From assembly GCF_000152265.2 (NCBI RefSeq), contig NC_021592.1:248001-312000 (forward strand): DNA of 64,000 nt. The letters are read 5' to 3'. The notes beneath the pieces are model-generated. The model was given only the letters and a program-made list of their open reading frames with translations. It searched no databases and was not told where the DNA came from. This document shows positions 37,038 to 45,927 of the stretch, in pieces; positions within the stretch are counted from its first letter, which is position 1, and each line of letters starts with the position of its first letter. The stretch comes from Ferroplasma acidarmanus Fer1. Lineage in GTDB: Archaea; Thermoplasmatota; Thermoplasmata; Thermoplasmatales; Thermoplasmataceae. The translations under genes and the position numbers were made by a program.

Positions 37038-37826
37038 TTATGGGTTTCCAAATTCTATTTCAGGTTTTTCTGCACTTCCGTAAACTTTTCCCATTATATT
37101 TTTATTATCATGGTTAAATATTATCGATATATTTTCATTTATAGCTTTTTTTAAGAGTTTTTTCTTCATCTTCAGTGTTTCAATGGGGTATGAATCTATG
37201 GCTGTGATATAGTATGGTTTCAGGTGGAATGATGATGGAAATAAATCCCCGCCATACATATATTTTTTTGAATTTATTTCAAAGAATATTACCATGTGCC
37301 CTTCCGTGTGCCCGCCTGTATTTATAGCTGTTATGTTGCCGGTAATCTTTCTGGAGCCCTCAATAGTTTTAATTTTTCCATGAATTTTGCCAGGGATGTA
37401 ACTTCCCCTTGTAAAGTCATTTGGATGCCTGAAGGCTTTTAGCTCTTTTTCCTGCATTATTATCTGCGAGTTCCTGAATAATTTATTTCCAGAGAATATA
37501 TGGCCATTGTGGTCAAAATGCATGTGTGATAGTATAATGTTATCAACTCCCTTTATATGATAATCGTTTTCCAGGGAATCTGCAATGTCATTATTTTTCT
37601 CCGGCACGAATATTCTACGGAACCTGTCAGAAAAATTATTTCCGATCCCTGCATCCACCATTATATTTTTATCGTTTACACGTAAAAATGGAATATTTGT
37701 TGTAATCCTTATTTTATTGTTATTATCACTGATATATTTCGACCATAATACTTTTGGAACTATACCGAAATAAGCTCCTGAATCAAGCTCATATGTGCCA
37801 TCGTTTAAAAAATAGATTTCTTCCAT
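37038..37826 (-). CDS. Metallo-beta-lactamase-fold hydrolase
   Basis: A 262-residue MBL-fold protein. The metal motif LSHMHFDHNGH (HxHxDH) is near residues 98-108, with the later ligands in GGHTEGHMV and in YGGDLFPS. The layout matches the lactonase/hydrolase group (N-acyl-homoserine lactonase-like) rather than RNase J. Its natural substrate is unknown. It is separated by 47 bases from the fixX gene upstream on the same strand and could be the last gene of the EtfBA-FixCX transcript. Confidence 0.78.
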   Translation of the reverse strand: MEEIYFLNDGTYELDSGAYFGIVPKVLWSKYISDNNNKIRITTNIPFLRVNDKNIMVDAGIGNNFSDRFRRIFVPEKNNDIADSLENDYHIKGVDNIILSHMHFDHNGHIFSGNKLFRNSQIIMQEKELKAFRHPNDFTRGSYIPGKIHGKIKTIEGSRKITGNITAINTGGHTEGHMVIFFEINSKKYMYGGDLFPSSFHLKPYYITAIDSYPIETLKMKKKLLKKAINENISIIFNHDNKNIMGKVYGSAEKPEIEFGNP

Positions 37827-37873
37827 AGTTAAATAGTATAAATAAAAATATTAATCTTTTTAAATTAACGGAA

Positions 37874-38161
37874 TTACGCGTATCTCAACGCGATTCCCTT
37901 TCCGAATCTGGGATAGTTCCAGTCAATATTGTCATAGGGGCAGGCTATTCTTGAAGCACCGCATTCAACACAATTTTCATATCCTATGATTATCCTGTTG
38001 TTTTCCCATGTAAAAACATTTGCCGGGCAAATGGATACACACGGCTGTGGCTCGCCAAATCTCTCAGTGCATTCAAGGCAGGTATTTACATCCTTAATGC
38101 CAAGATGTGATTTATCGTCCTTTTTATATCTCAGTGTATATAATTTCTCTTCTGTTCTCAT
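37874..38161 (-). CDS. fixX: Ferredoxin-like protein FixX
   Basis: A 95-residue ferredoxin-like partner of FixC. Cysteines are C28, C31, C41, C45, C64, C67 and C74. By the usual two-cluster topology, C28/C31/C41 with C74 could hold one cluster. The second, which corresponds to the single cluster of ETF-quinone oxidoreductase, would use C64, C67, C45 and residue 70; that residue is serine (CVECGAS) where FixX normally has cysteine. The YDNIDWNYPRFGKGI tail is typical of FixX. It is immediately downstream of fixC. Confidence 0.85.
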   Translation of the reverse strand: MRTEEKLYTLRYKKDDKSHLGIKDVNTCLECTERFGEPQPCVSICPANVFTWENNRIIIGYENCVECGASRIACPYDNIDWNYPRFGKGIALRYA

Positions 38162-39355
38162 TTATCTCATCCTCATAACAAAACTCATCAGGTCAGGTAT
38201 AATATTTCTATAATTACCTACCATGGTATTTCTAATTCCAATCAAATCTCCAGCAGCCCAGCCTTCAAGAAGGGAAGAAACCATGTTTATGTATTCTCCT
38301 GCTTTGTTGCTGGTCATGAAGTCAGATTCCAATTTTCTTTCTTTAGCTATTTTTGAAATTTCCGGGTGTTTCATCAGGTTATACCTGTAAACTTCCTTAT
38401 CGTAGTTCATAACAGCTGCTTCACCTGCAAGTGTTCCGGATGCTATAGCAGGGGTTATCCCATCAAATGTGAGCGGGTCTACAAGGCCGATTGCATCCCC
38501 ACACAGGTATACATTGCCCTTTGCCACATTTGTTTCCGGGAACCCTCCTTCAGGTATAACCTTGGCTGAGTATTCCCTCAATGAGTATCCCTTCACCTTT
38601 TCCGCTATGCCCGTTGTTTCAAGGAATTTATCCAGCAGAGCCTCTGGCCTGATCTTCCTGTCAACAAGTTCCTTTATTGGAGAACCAATTCCAACTGCCA
38701 GGCTATCTTTGTAGGTGTACATGAATCCAGCAACAAGTGGATCTGACATAATCATTCTCCAGGACATGCCTGTATCGTCATCTGGAAAACCGAATATATT
38801 GTTCAGGTCTCCTTTTTTAATAGAGTATACCATTTTAACGGCCTGTACAGAGTTTGAAGGTGTCCAGTCCACATTTATTCCTGAGTTCATGGATACAAGG
38901 GCATTTACACCCTCTGCAAGAACGAAAGATTTTGCAGCAACATCTCCCCTGTCTGTTGTAAGTGATTTTGCAATCCCGTTCTCCCAGTTCAGCTTAAGTG
39001 CGGTGGTTTTTGGAATAATAGTAGCACCTGCCTGTTCGGATACAGATGAAAGCCATTTATCGAGTTTTAATCTTCCTGTTGTGACAAGCCCTTCAGGATG
39101 GAAATCAATATTTACAGGCTTATCTTTTTCGTACAGTGAAAGCTTCATGGTATCAACAGTTCTTTCATATGGCATGCCTTCCCCGAAAACAGATGTTATG
39201 TAATCCTTTCTGACCTCTGCACCTGAAACGTTCTTTGAACCGGGTTCAGGCCCCCTTTCAATAACAAGAACCTTTTTTCCTTCCGATGCCGCTTTCAGAG
39301 CGGCTGCTGATCCGGCTGGACCTGCGCCAACTATAACAATATCATATTCAAGCAT
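38162..39355 (-). CDS. fixC: Electron-transfer flavoprotein-quinone oxidoreductase FixC
   Basis: A 397-residue FAD protein of the FixC/ETF-QO family, which passes electrons from ETF to quinone at the membrane. DIVIVGAGPAGSAAALKA near 5-22 is the FAD loop, KNVSGAEV near 42-49 is FixC-specific, and LCGDAIGLVDPLTFDGITPAI near 284-304 is the second FAD motif plus quinone-binding region. It overlaps EtfBA by 8 bases at its start, and fixX follows with no gap, so EtfBA, FixC and FixX are made as one set. Confidence 0.92.
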   Translation of the reverse strand: MLEYDIVIVGAGPAGSAAALKAASEGKKVLVIERGPEPGSKNVSGAEVRKDYITSVFGEGMPYERTVDTMKLSLYEKDKPVNIDFHPEGLVTTGRLKLDKWLSSVSEQAGATIIPKTTALKLNWENGIAKSLTTDRGDVAAKSFVLAEGVNALVSMNSGINVDWTPSNSVQAVKMVYSIKKGDLNNIFGFPDDDTGMSWRMIMSDPLVAGFMYTYKDSLAVGIGSPIKELVDRKIRPEALLDKFLETTGIAEKVKGYSLREYSAKVIPEGGFPETNVAKGNVYLCGDAIGLVDPLTFDGITPAIASGTLAGEAAVMNYDKEVYRYNLMKHPEISKIAKERKLESDFMTSNKAGEYINMVSSLLEGWAAGDLIGIRNTMVGNYRNIIPDLMSFVMRMR

Positions 39356-41174
39356 TTAAATCACCAATTTTTTTAATCAGTTCTGGAACTATCTGGAATA
39401 TATCACCTACAACTCCATAGTCGCAGTTTTCAAATATCTGGGCATCAGGGTCTGAGTTGATAGCTATTATTCTCTTGGAACCCTGTATTCCTACAAGATG
39501 CTGTATAGCTCCCGATATTCCCATGGCAATGTATAAGTTAGGCTTTATTGTTGTTCCTGTCTGCCCTACCTGCCTATCCTTTGGATACCAGTCAGAATCT
39601 GCAAGTGGTTTGCTTACACCCACTATTCCACCAATTTTCTTTGCCAGGTCTTCAGCTAATTTTATGTTGTCTTTATTTACAATTCCCCTTCCAACTCCAA
39701 CTACAACCTGTGCGGCTGCAAGGGCATTGGTTTTTTCTATATTCTTGTAATCTGTGATTTTGAATCTGGAAACGGGTTTTTCCAGTTTGTCTTTAATTAC
39801 CTTACCCTTAAAATCACGTTCTGGCAGTGCTGAGAATACGCCTGCCCTTGTTGTCACCATTACGGGCTTATTGTTTGGGCATATAATTGTAGATGTTTCC
39901 TTTCCACCGAAATCAGGCCTTGTTGCCTGCAACTGCCCTTTTTCATCAACATCAAATATAATGCAATCCGCTATTAAACCTGTGTTGACCTTTATTGCGG
40001 TTGTGGCTGCCAGTTCCCTGGAATTATATGTTCCCGGGAAAAAGAGTGAGTTCGGCTTATATTTATTAATCATCATTCCCAGAGCCTGGGTATAAATATC
40101 ATTGTCATACCTCTTTGCATTGTCAGTTTCGCAGTAATAGGCTTCATCAGCTCCATACTTAAAGGCCTCATCAATCAGGTTCTCATCTCCTGTGCCGATT
40201 ATAATTGCCCCCAGTTTAGTGCTCATCAAATCAGCTACTCTCCTGGCTGCACCAAGAATTTCAAGTGAGGTTTTGTTCAATTCACCGTCAAAATGGTCTA
40301 TGTATACCCATATACTATCTTCAACCTTTGTAACCGGTTCAGGTTTTTGATATGCCTCCTCCATTGCCTTCATTCCTGTAAGGGAACCTTTGATCTTTGA
40401 TATAAGAAAATCAACCGTTTTGTTTAAATCTTCATTTTTTATAATTTCTGGATTTCTCATTTTAGGCGGTGGCCTTACCCGTATAACTTTTGTGGGAGAT
40501 GCTGCTAACCCGATCATTTTCGGGTCAGCGTTTATATCAGTTTTTGAATATCTGGTAACAGGGAATGTTATTGATTTAATCATGCCTTCAAGCGTGGCTT
40601 CCCTTGGACTGTTGGAATTTTCCGTAATTGTCGCAACAAATGGCATCTTGACCTCTACAGTTTCAGTATCAAATTCTGTAGTTCTCTGCAATCTGGCAAT
40701 TTTTGTTTCCATATCTATGTCTATAATTTTATCGGTGTAAGCAACTTCAGGAATTCCAAGCCACATTGCTGTTTGTGGGCCTACCTGCTGTGTTTCCCCA
40801 TCCAGGGCCCTCCTTCCGAATAAAATTATATCAGGCTTTCCTATTTTTTCAATGCTTCTGGATATGGTATATGATGTAGCCCATGTATCGGATCCAACCA
40901 TAGCCGCATCTGTAACTAAATAGACATTGTCGGCGCCCATTGCAACGGATTCCCGGAGTGTAATATCACCCTTAGGCGGACCCATAGAAACTATTGAAAC
41001 GGTTCCACCATATTTTTCCTTTAATCTGAGAGCCTCCTCTATGGCGTGCAAATCAGGAGGATTAATAATGGCCGGCACGCCCTCCCTGACCAGATTATTT
41101 GTTACCGGATCGATCCTTAAATCGTCGGCATCCGGAACCTGCTTTACAGAAACAACAATATTAATGCCTTTCAT
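39348..41174 (-). CDS. etfBA: Fused electron-transfer flavoprotein, beta and alpha domains (EtfBA)
   Basis: A 608-residue fusion. Residues 1-255 are EtfB (VVSVKQVPDADDLRID at the start, INPPDLHAIEEALRLK near 39-54, VYLVTDAAMVGSDTWATSY near 81-99). Residues 285-608 are EtfA, ending with the FAD site (RQVGQTGTTIKPNLYI, GISGAIQHLVG, INSDPDAQIF). Fusion in this order is known in Thermoplasmatales and Sulfolobales. It carries electrons from acyl-CoA or other dehydrogenases to FixC. Association with FixC and FixX places it in the group that includes electron-bifurcating ETFs, so bifurcation is possible but unproven. Confidence 0.93.
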   Translation of the reverse strand: MKGINIVVSVKQVPDADDLRIDPVTNNLVREGVPAIINPPDLHAIEEALRLKEKYGGTVSIVSMGPPKGDITLRESVAMGADNVYLVTDAAMVGSDTWATSYTISRSIEKIGKPDIILFGRRALDGETQQVGPQTAMWLGIPEVAYTDKIIDIDMETKIARLQRTTEFDTETVEVKMPFVATITENSNSPREATLEGMIKSITFPVTRYSKTDINADPKMIGLAASPTKVIRVRPPPKMRNPEIIKNEDLNKTVDFLISKIKGSLTGMKAMEEAYQKPEPVTKVEDSIWVYIDHFDGELNKTSLEILGAARRVADLMSTKLGAIIIGTGDENLIDEAFKYGADEAYYCETDNAKRYDNDIYTQALGMMINKYKPNSLFFPGTYNSRELAATTAIKVNTGLIADCIIFDVDEKGQLQATRPDFGGKETSTIICPNNKPVMVTTRAGVFSALPERDFKGKVIKDKLEKPVSRFKITDYKNIEKTNALAAAQVVVGVGRGIVNKDNIKLAEDLAKKIGGIVGVSKPLADSDWYPKDRQVGQTGTTIKPNLYIAMGISGAIQHLVGIQGSKRIIAINSDPDAQIFENCDYGVVGDIFQIVPELIKKIGDLNA

Positions 41175-41193
41175 GAAGGTATATACAGAGTTC

Positions 41194-41203
41194 TATTAAA
41201 AAT
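41194..41203 (-). promoter_or_regulatory. TATA-box promoter for the etfBA-fixC-fixX operon
   Basis: On the minus strand ATTTTTAATA lies about 25 bases upstream of the ATG at 41174, the only promoter-like element for the operon. Confidence 0.45.
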
Positions 41204-41280
41204 CTTTTCGAAAGGAAATAAGATTTTATTTAAAAGCGTAAAAGCAATCCATTAAAATTGTGTCAAAATGACAAAAATAC

Positions 41281-42021
41281 TTAATTTTTAAAATATTTAA
41301 ATGTGATTTTATTTTTTCTTATCATGTACAGAAAAATACCAAGCAACAGGGCAATAGATATTACGCTTAATATGATTTCATTAAAGGTGCTGCCGTAAAT
41401 CTGGTTGAGGTAGAAAGAACTTAAAAATGGGCTTGCACCTATAACTAACCCGAAAAATGTTCCTGTAGCACATGCCGGGCATACACCTATGGCGCCTACA
41501 AGGGACAGGGGTGTTGCCTTCTTCAATTTTAGCCCCATAATTGAAAAGGCAAATATTGAACTGCCAAGTATTGATGCGCCTATTAAAGAAAGGACCTGAA
41601 AAGGGTAAATATATATTCCAATTATATGTGATTCATAAAACAGGAAATTAGGGGTAAACATTGGAAGCCCGTATACAGATGTAAGATAATGGGGGTACTT
41701 ATATCCCGATGGCATGATGTGTACCATTCCTCCCTCTACCATAAGAATAATGGTATAAATTGCAAGAATGGGGTAAAAATGTTTGAGCTTTGGAATAGAA
41801 TAACGTGATTTTATGAACATATATATCGATATGCCAATAAAGAGGGCACCTAAAATGAATATAATATCATCCAGTGAGGTGTATAGCCTGGCAGTACTTG
41901 CAGATGCCAGGTAATTATATGATTCAGGGTAAAATAGGTATCCAAATTTTGAATAAAGCTCATAACCATTCAAAATTATAATAATGCCAACCATAAAGAG
42001 TATGAGACTTTTATTTTTCAT
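41281..42021 (-). CDS. Six-helix membrane protein with a CPAC motif
   Basis: A 246-residue integral membrane protein with about six hydrophobic segments that I cannot assign to a family. Near residues 178-193 is IGVCPACATGTFFGLV, a CxxC at the edge of a helix, which could be a redox-active pair or metal site. The gene lies about 100 bases upstream of etfBA on the same strand and may be read with it, although etfBA has its own TATA-like box. The CPAC placement is reminiscent of small membrane proteins acting with quinones or disulfides, but this is only a suggestion. Confidence 0.6.
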   Translation of the reverse strand: MKNKSLILFMVGIIIILNGYELYSKFGYLFYPESYNYLASASTARLYTSLDDIIFILGALFIGISIYMFIKSRYSIPKLKHFYPILAIYTIILMVEGGMVHIMPSGYKYPHYLTSVYGLPMFTPNFLFYESHIIGIYIYPFQVLSLIGASILGSSIFAFSIMGLKLKKATPLSLVGAIGVCPACATGTFFGLVIGASPFLSSFYLNQIYGSTFNEIILSVISIALLLGIFLYMIRKNKITFKYFKN

Positions 42022-42135
42022 ACCAGCCCATAAAATTATAATTTATATCTTTTATGGATTTTTCTCTATTCATTAATTGACGATATTTTATTGGTAAATT
42101 TCGTTTAATGCTGCCATTTTTTTACCAAACGTAAT

Positions 42136-42145
42136 GTTTAAATTA
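42136..42145 (+). promoter_or_regulatory. TATA-box promoter for the CBS/citrate-synthase pair
   Basis: GTTTAAATTA is centred about 26 bases upstream of the ATG at 42166. Confidence 0.45.
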
Positions 42146-42165
42146 AATCGTACCATGATTAGCCA

Positions 42166-42591
42166 ATGACTCTCGAAATAAGTAATATCATGCAAAAACA
42201 TCCTGCTTATATAGATGGTGCTTCAACTATATATGATGGGGCGAAGAAAATGACTGAAGAAAACAAAGGGTCTCTCCTGCTTGGTTCCGCCGAATCCATG
42301 AAAGGGATTGTTACGGAACGGGATATTATTAAGGCAATTGCCGGAGGAAAGTCTCTGACTGCACCGGTCGGGGACGTTGCAACAAAGGAGAATTTAATTT
42401 TTGTGCATGAGGATGACTCCATAACAAAGGCAGCTGTACTTATGAGCAAACATAATATAAGGCACCTCATAGTAAAATCGGAAAATGGTGCTGTAACGGG
42501 AGTTCTCTCTACAAGGGACCTGATGCGTGAGAGCTATACTTTGAAAGAATTGGCAAACGTAAAAAATTCAGATTGGTTTGGAAGTGATTAA
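42166..42591 (+). CDS. Tandem CBS-domain protein
   Basis: A 141-residue protein made of two CBS repeats (IMQKHPAYIDGASTIYDGAK near 8-27 with GIVTERDIIKA, and ENLIFVHEDDSITKAAVLM near 74-92 with GVLSTRDLM). CBS pairs bind adenosyl ligands such as AMP or ATP and regulate partner proteins. The citrate synthase gene starts one base after this stop, so they are translated together and the CBS protein may sense energy state for that enzyme. No other domain is present. Confidence 0.85.
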   Translation: MTLEISNIMQKHPAYIDGASTIYDGAKKMTEENKGSLLLGSAESMKGIVTERDIIKAIAGGKSLTAPVGDVATKENLIFVHEDDSITKAAVLMSKHNIRHLIVKSENGAVTGVLSTRDLMRESYTLKELANVKNSDWFGSD

Positions 42592-42592
42592 A

Positions 42593-43717
42593 ATGGCAGT
42601 AAGTTTGGGATTGGAAGATGTATTCATAAAATATACAGGGTTAACATTTATAGATGGAAACGCAGGCGTGCTAAGATACAGGGGATATGACATAAACGAT
42701 CTTGTCCAGAATACTGGATTCGAGGAAGTGTGCTATCTCATGACCAATGGGGAGCTACCGAATAGCCAGCAGCTGGCAGAATTTAAAAAATCTGTTAAGG
42801 AACATTATAAGCTGCCTGACCATGTTATGGAATTAATATCTGACCTGCCAAGGGAAGCGGATACACTTACAATGATGGAAACCGCATTTGCCTCTCTCTC
42901 CTCAGGTGATTACCAGTGGAATAAGGAAAATGACAGAAAACAGGTTCCAAAAATCCTCGGGGAAAATTTGGGAATAATATCAAATATATACAGGCACAAG
43001 ATGGGAATGGGACTCCAGAATCCTGACCCGAAATACGACTACGCCGAAGCATTTCTAAGGAACTGCTTTGGAAATGCTGATGAGAAAAAGATTTCTGCAA
43101 TGAATGCTGCTCTTGTTATATACGTTGACCATGAGGTCCCTGCTTCTACAACAGCAGCCCTTGTTGCTTCTTCTACTCTTTCCGATATGTATTCATGCAT
43201 AACAGCAGCTACTGCTGCACTTAAAGGCCCGCTGCATGGTGGAGCAGCTGAAGCGGCATATAAGCAGTTGCTTGACATAGGAAATGTTGACAATGTGGAG
43301 AACTGGTTCAAAACAAACATATTAGATGGCAAGAGAAGACTAATGGGATTCGGGCACAGGGTTTACAGGACATATGACCCGAGAATGAAAATATTCAAGA
43401 AACTGGCAACTACACTGGAACAGACAGATGAGCAGAAAAAACTCTTTGAAATTGCAGTTAAACTCGAGGAACTTGGTGTAAAGGAATTCGGTGGCAAAGG
43501 AATATATCCAAATACAGATTATTATTCCGGCATAGTTTTCAATGAAATCGGCTTCCCCATATACATGTTTACAACCCTGTTTGGATTTTCCAGGGTTCTC
43601 GGATGGCTTTCACATATAACAGAGTATGTAGAGGAAGAGGAGAGGTTAATCAGGCCCAGGGCAGTCTATACAGGGCCAGACAAACGTGATTTTGTGAAAA
43701 TTCAGGATAGAAAATAA
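42593..43717 (+). CDS. gltA: Citrate synthase / 2-methylcitrate synthase
   Basis: About 374 residues from ATG at 42593 (MAVSLGLEDVFIKYTGLTFIDG), the size of archaeal type-I-like citrate synthases. Catalytic histidines are visible in KGPLHGGAAEAAY (near 210-222) and MGFGHRVYRTYDPR (near 245-258), with the active aspartate in the segment with PNTDYYSGIV. Archaeal members often accept propionyl-CoA, so the enzyme could also feed the PrpD/PrpB pair at 311-2450. It directly follows the CBS gene. Confidence 0.92.
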   Translation: MAVSLGLEDVFIKYTGLTFIDGNAGVLRYRGYDINDLVQNTGFEEVCYLMTNGELPNSQQLAEFKKSVKEHYKLPDHVMELISDLPREADTLTMMETAFASLSSGDYQWNKENDRKQVPKILGENLGIISNIYRHKMGMGLQNPDPKYDYAEAFLRNCFGNADEKKISAMNAALVIYVDHEVPASTTAALVASSTLSDMYSCITAATAALKGPLHGGAAEAAYKQLLDIGNVDNVENWFKTNILDGKRRLMGFGHRVYRTYDPRMKIFKKLATTLEQTDEQKKLFEIAVKLEELGVKEFGGKGIYPNTDYYSGIVFNEIGFPIYMFTTLFGFSRVLGWLSHITEYVEEEERLIRPRAVYTGPDKRDFVKIQDRK

Positions 43718-43878
43718 TAATTTCATTTATTTCTCACAAAATTAATTAATACCATATAATTTTTAAAAAGTTTTTCCATACGTTGACTTTATAAGTATAA
43801 GATGCAGGTTATAAATATATACAGATTTATCCAATATTTATATTTATAGATACTAAAAATTATAAAATTAAATTTTTC

Positions 43879-45573
43879 CTAGTTTTTATCATGCCTGAGG
43901 GCTTTTTTATCAATCTTTCCCACAGGTGTCAGTGGTAAGCTATCAGTGAACTGGATAATTTTTGGAACTTTATATTTTGCGAGTTTTTCCTGGCAGTATT
44001 TTTTAATTTCGTCCTCCGTAACGGATTTGTCGGAAAGTACTATTATTGCCTTAACAGTTTCCCCGCGATGCGCGTCAGGTACCCCTACAACAGCACACTG
44101 GGACACGCCAGGATGTTCGTAGAGAACTTTCTCCACTTCCTCCGGGTATATATTATACCCACCTGCAATTATCATATCTTTCTTCCTGTCCACTATATAG
44201 AAATAACCCTCGCTATCCATTTTAGCTATATCGCCTGTATGGAGCCACCCGTCCACCAGGATCTGTTTATTTTCCTCAGGCCTGTTCCAGTAGCCTTTCA
44301 TTACCTGCGGCCCTTTAATGAGAAGTTCTCCTTCCACGCCCTGTGGTACTTCTGTTATGCCGTCATCAATATCTACTATTTTTTCATATGTTTCAGGCAA
44401 TGGAAGCCCTATGGACCCTGGCTTCCTGCGATTTTTCCACTCCGGCAATAAAGGAGAAATATTGGTTACCGGGGAACATTCGCTTAATCCATATCCTTCT
44501 ACCAGCGTTCCACCGGTTTTGCCCTCGAATTTTTTCTGCAGTTCCAGCGGGAGTGGCATAGCCCCGGAAATGCAAAGTTTAATATTGCTGATATCATATT
44601 TTTCCAGATCTGGATAGTTAATTATGCTATGATACATTGTTGGTATGCCGGGAAACGCCGTGGGCTTTTTCTTCTTGATTATGTTCAATGTCATTTTCAG
44701 ATCCCTCGGGTCGGGTACAGGAATAATAGTAGACCCCTGCATAAGCGGGGTTAACATTGCAGTCATCATTCCGTAAACATGGAAAAAAGGTATGGACGAT
44801 AAATAAGATATGCTCTCCTTGAAATCCTCAGGAAACCATTCTATCAGCTGATTTACGTTTGCCAGCAAATTCCTGTGTGTCAGTGTAGCTGCCTTTGGGA
44901 CACCTGTAGTTCCTCCAGTATACTGTAATAGGGCAGCGTCATTATAGGGATCAATTGATTCGTCATCTGCAGCAGGATTCCTGGATTTCCCTGAATAAGG
45001 TATAATTCCTGCTGGAGCTGCAAGCTTTTCACTTTTCCCTTTTTTTACAGCTTTATAAAGAAGGGCTTTTACCGGTGGCAGGTAATCTTCAACCCTTACA
45101 TCTATAATATTGTCAAGCATTTTTTCCTTCAACGGCAAAACCTTTGAGAGCATATCATGCATAACTACAATATTTCTTGACCCTGAATCATTGAGTTCAT
45201 ATTCAATTTCCGGCAACATGTACATAGGATTCATCTGGACTACAGATATTCCAAGTTTCATTGAGGCAAAGAAAAAAATAACATACTGGGGAATATTTGG
45301 CAGCATAATTGTGAGCTTATCACCCTTATGGAGATTCAGCCCTTTTAAAAATGATGCTGCAGACTCTATTTCCTGCTTTAACCTGGAATAACTTATCCTA
45401 TTTCCCATAAAGTCTATAGCCACATGGGAAGCATATTTACTGGCCGACCTGCAAAATTGCTGGTAAATTCCAATTTCAGGAATTTGAATATGTCTTTTAA
45501 TGCCGGGCGGATAAGATTTTATCATTAAGCTGTCAAGGTCTTCTTCTTTCATCATCGATTCCACAACGATCAC
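43879..45573 (-). CDS. AMP-dependent acyl-CoA synthetase (long-chain-fatty-acid-CoA ligase type)
   Basis: A 564-residue adenylate-forming enzyme. LLQYTGGTTGVPKAATLTH near 203-221 is the P-loop, VEGYGLSECSPV near 342-353 the adenine-binding region, and HTGDIAKMDSEGYFYIVDRKKDMII near 430-455 the hinge; the last lysine (TPVGKIDKKAL) is the catalytic adenylation lysine. It activates fatty or aromatic acids to CoA thioesters, probably feeding oxidation through EtfBA. The start may be GTG at 45573 or ATG at 45555. It is convergent with citrate synthase. Confidence 0.87.
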   Translation of the reverse strand: MIVVESMMKEEDLDSLMIKSYPPGIKRHIQIPEIGIYQQFCRSASKYASHVAIDFMGNRISYSRLKQEIESAASFLKGLNLHKGDKLTIMLPNIPQYVIFFFASMKLGISVVQMNPMYMLPEIEYELNDSGSRNIVVMHDMLSKVLPLKEKMLDNIIDVRVEDYLPPVKALLYKAVKKGKSEKLAAPAGIIPYSGKSRNPAADDESIDPYNDAALLQYTGGTTGVPKAATLTHRNLLANVNQLIEWFPEDFKESISYLSSIPFFHVYGMMTAMLTPLMQGSTIIPVPDPRDLKMTLNIIKKKKPTAFPGIPTMYHSIINYPDLEKYDISNIKLCISGAMPLPLELQKKFEGKTGGTLVEGYGLSECSPVTNISPLLPEWKNRRKPGSIGLPLPETYEKIVDIDDGITEVPQGVEGELLIKGPQVMKGYWNRPEENKQILVDGWLHTGDIAKMDSEGYFYIVDRKKDMIIAGGYNIYPEEVEKVLYEHPGVSQCAVVGVPDAHRGETVKAIIVLSDKSVTEDEIKKYCQEKLAKYKVPKIIQFTDSLPLTPVGKIDKKALRHDKN

Positions 45574-45760
45574 CTGTGAGATTTTAAAACAATATAAATC
45601 CCGATGCCGTCGTATCCCACACTGTTTAAATAATATTCCTATGGGAACAAAAACTCAGAGGAATGAAATAGATATGATTGGAGATCCGTTTTATTATAGA
45701 TTATTTCCTTAATAAAAAATGACAAGAACAGAAATTTATTACAAATCGAGCTACCAGAAA

Positions 45761-45790
45761 GAAAGCCACTGAGTTTACGATGTGGATGAA
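45761..45790 (+). mobile_element. Possible IS200/IS605-family right-end remnant (second copy)
   Basis: CCAC (45766-45769) pairs with GTGG (45782-45785) around TGAGTTTACGAT, preceded by GAAAG and followed by ATGAA. The layout matches the hairpin at 13725-13750 (both GAAAGC ... CACTG ... TTTA ... TGTG) and the usual tnpB-associated right end. There is no transposase gene next to it. Confidence 0.33.
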
Positions 45791-45797
45791 TTTATGG

Positions 45798-45839
45798 AAT
45801 TGTTTAAATATTCAATAATTAGTTAATATTTAAACAATT
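45798..45839. repeat. 15-bp perfect inverted repeat
   Basis: AATTGTTTAAATATT at 45798-45812 and AATATTTAAACAATT at 45825-45839 are exact reverse complements separated by 12 bases. It could be a regulator site, a transcription-end hairpin or a remnant of an element. It lies about 225 bases upstream of the acyl-CoA ligase start, beside the IS605-like hairpin. Confidence 0.75.
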
Positions 45840-45927
45840 TTCAAATCCCATGAAAGTTATAATTTTTAAAATAACAACAAATTAATTATTTTTCAGATAA
45901 TTATAACATATGCATATATAATAGTAA

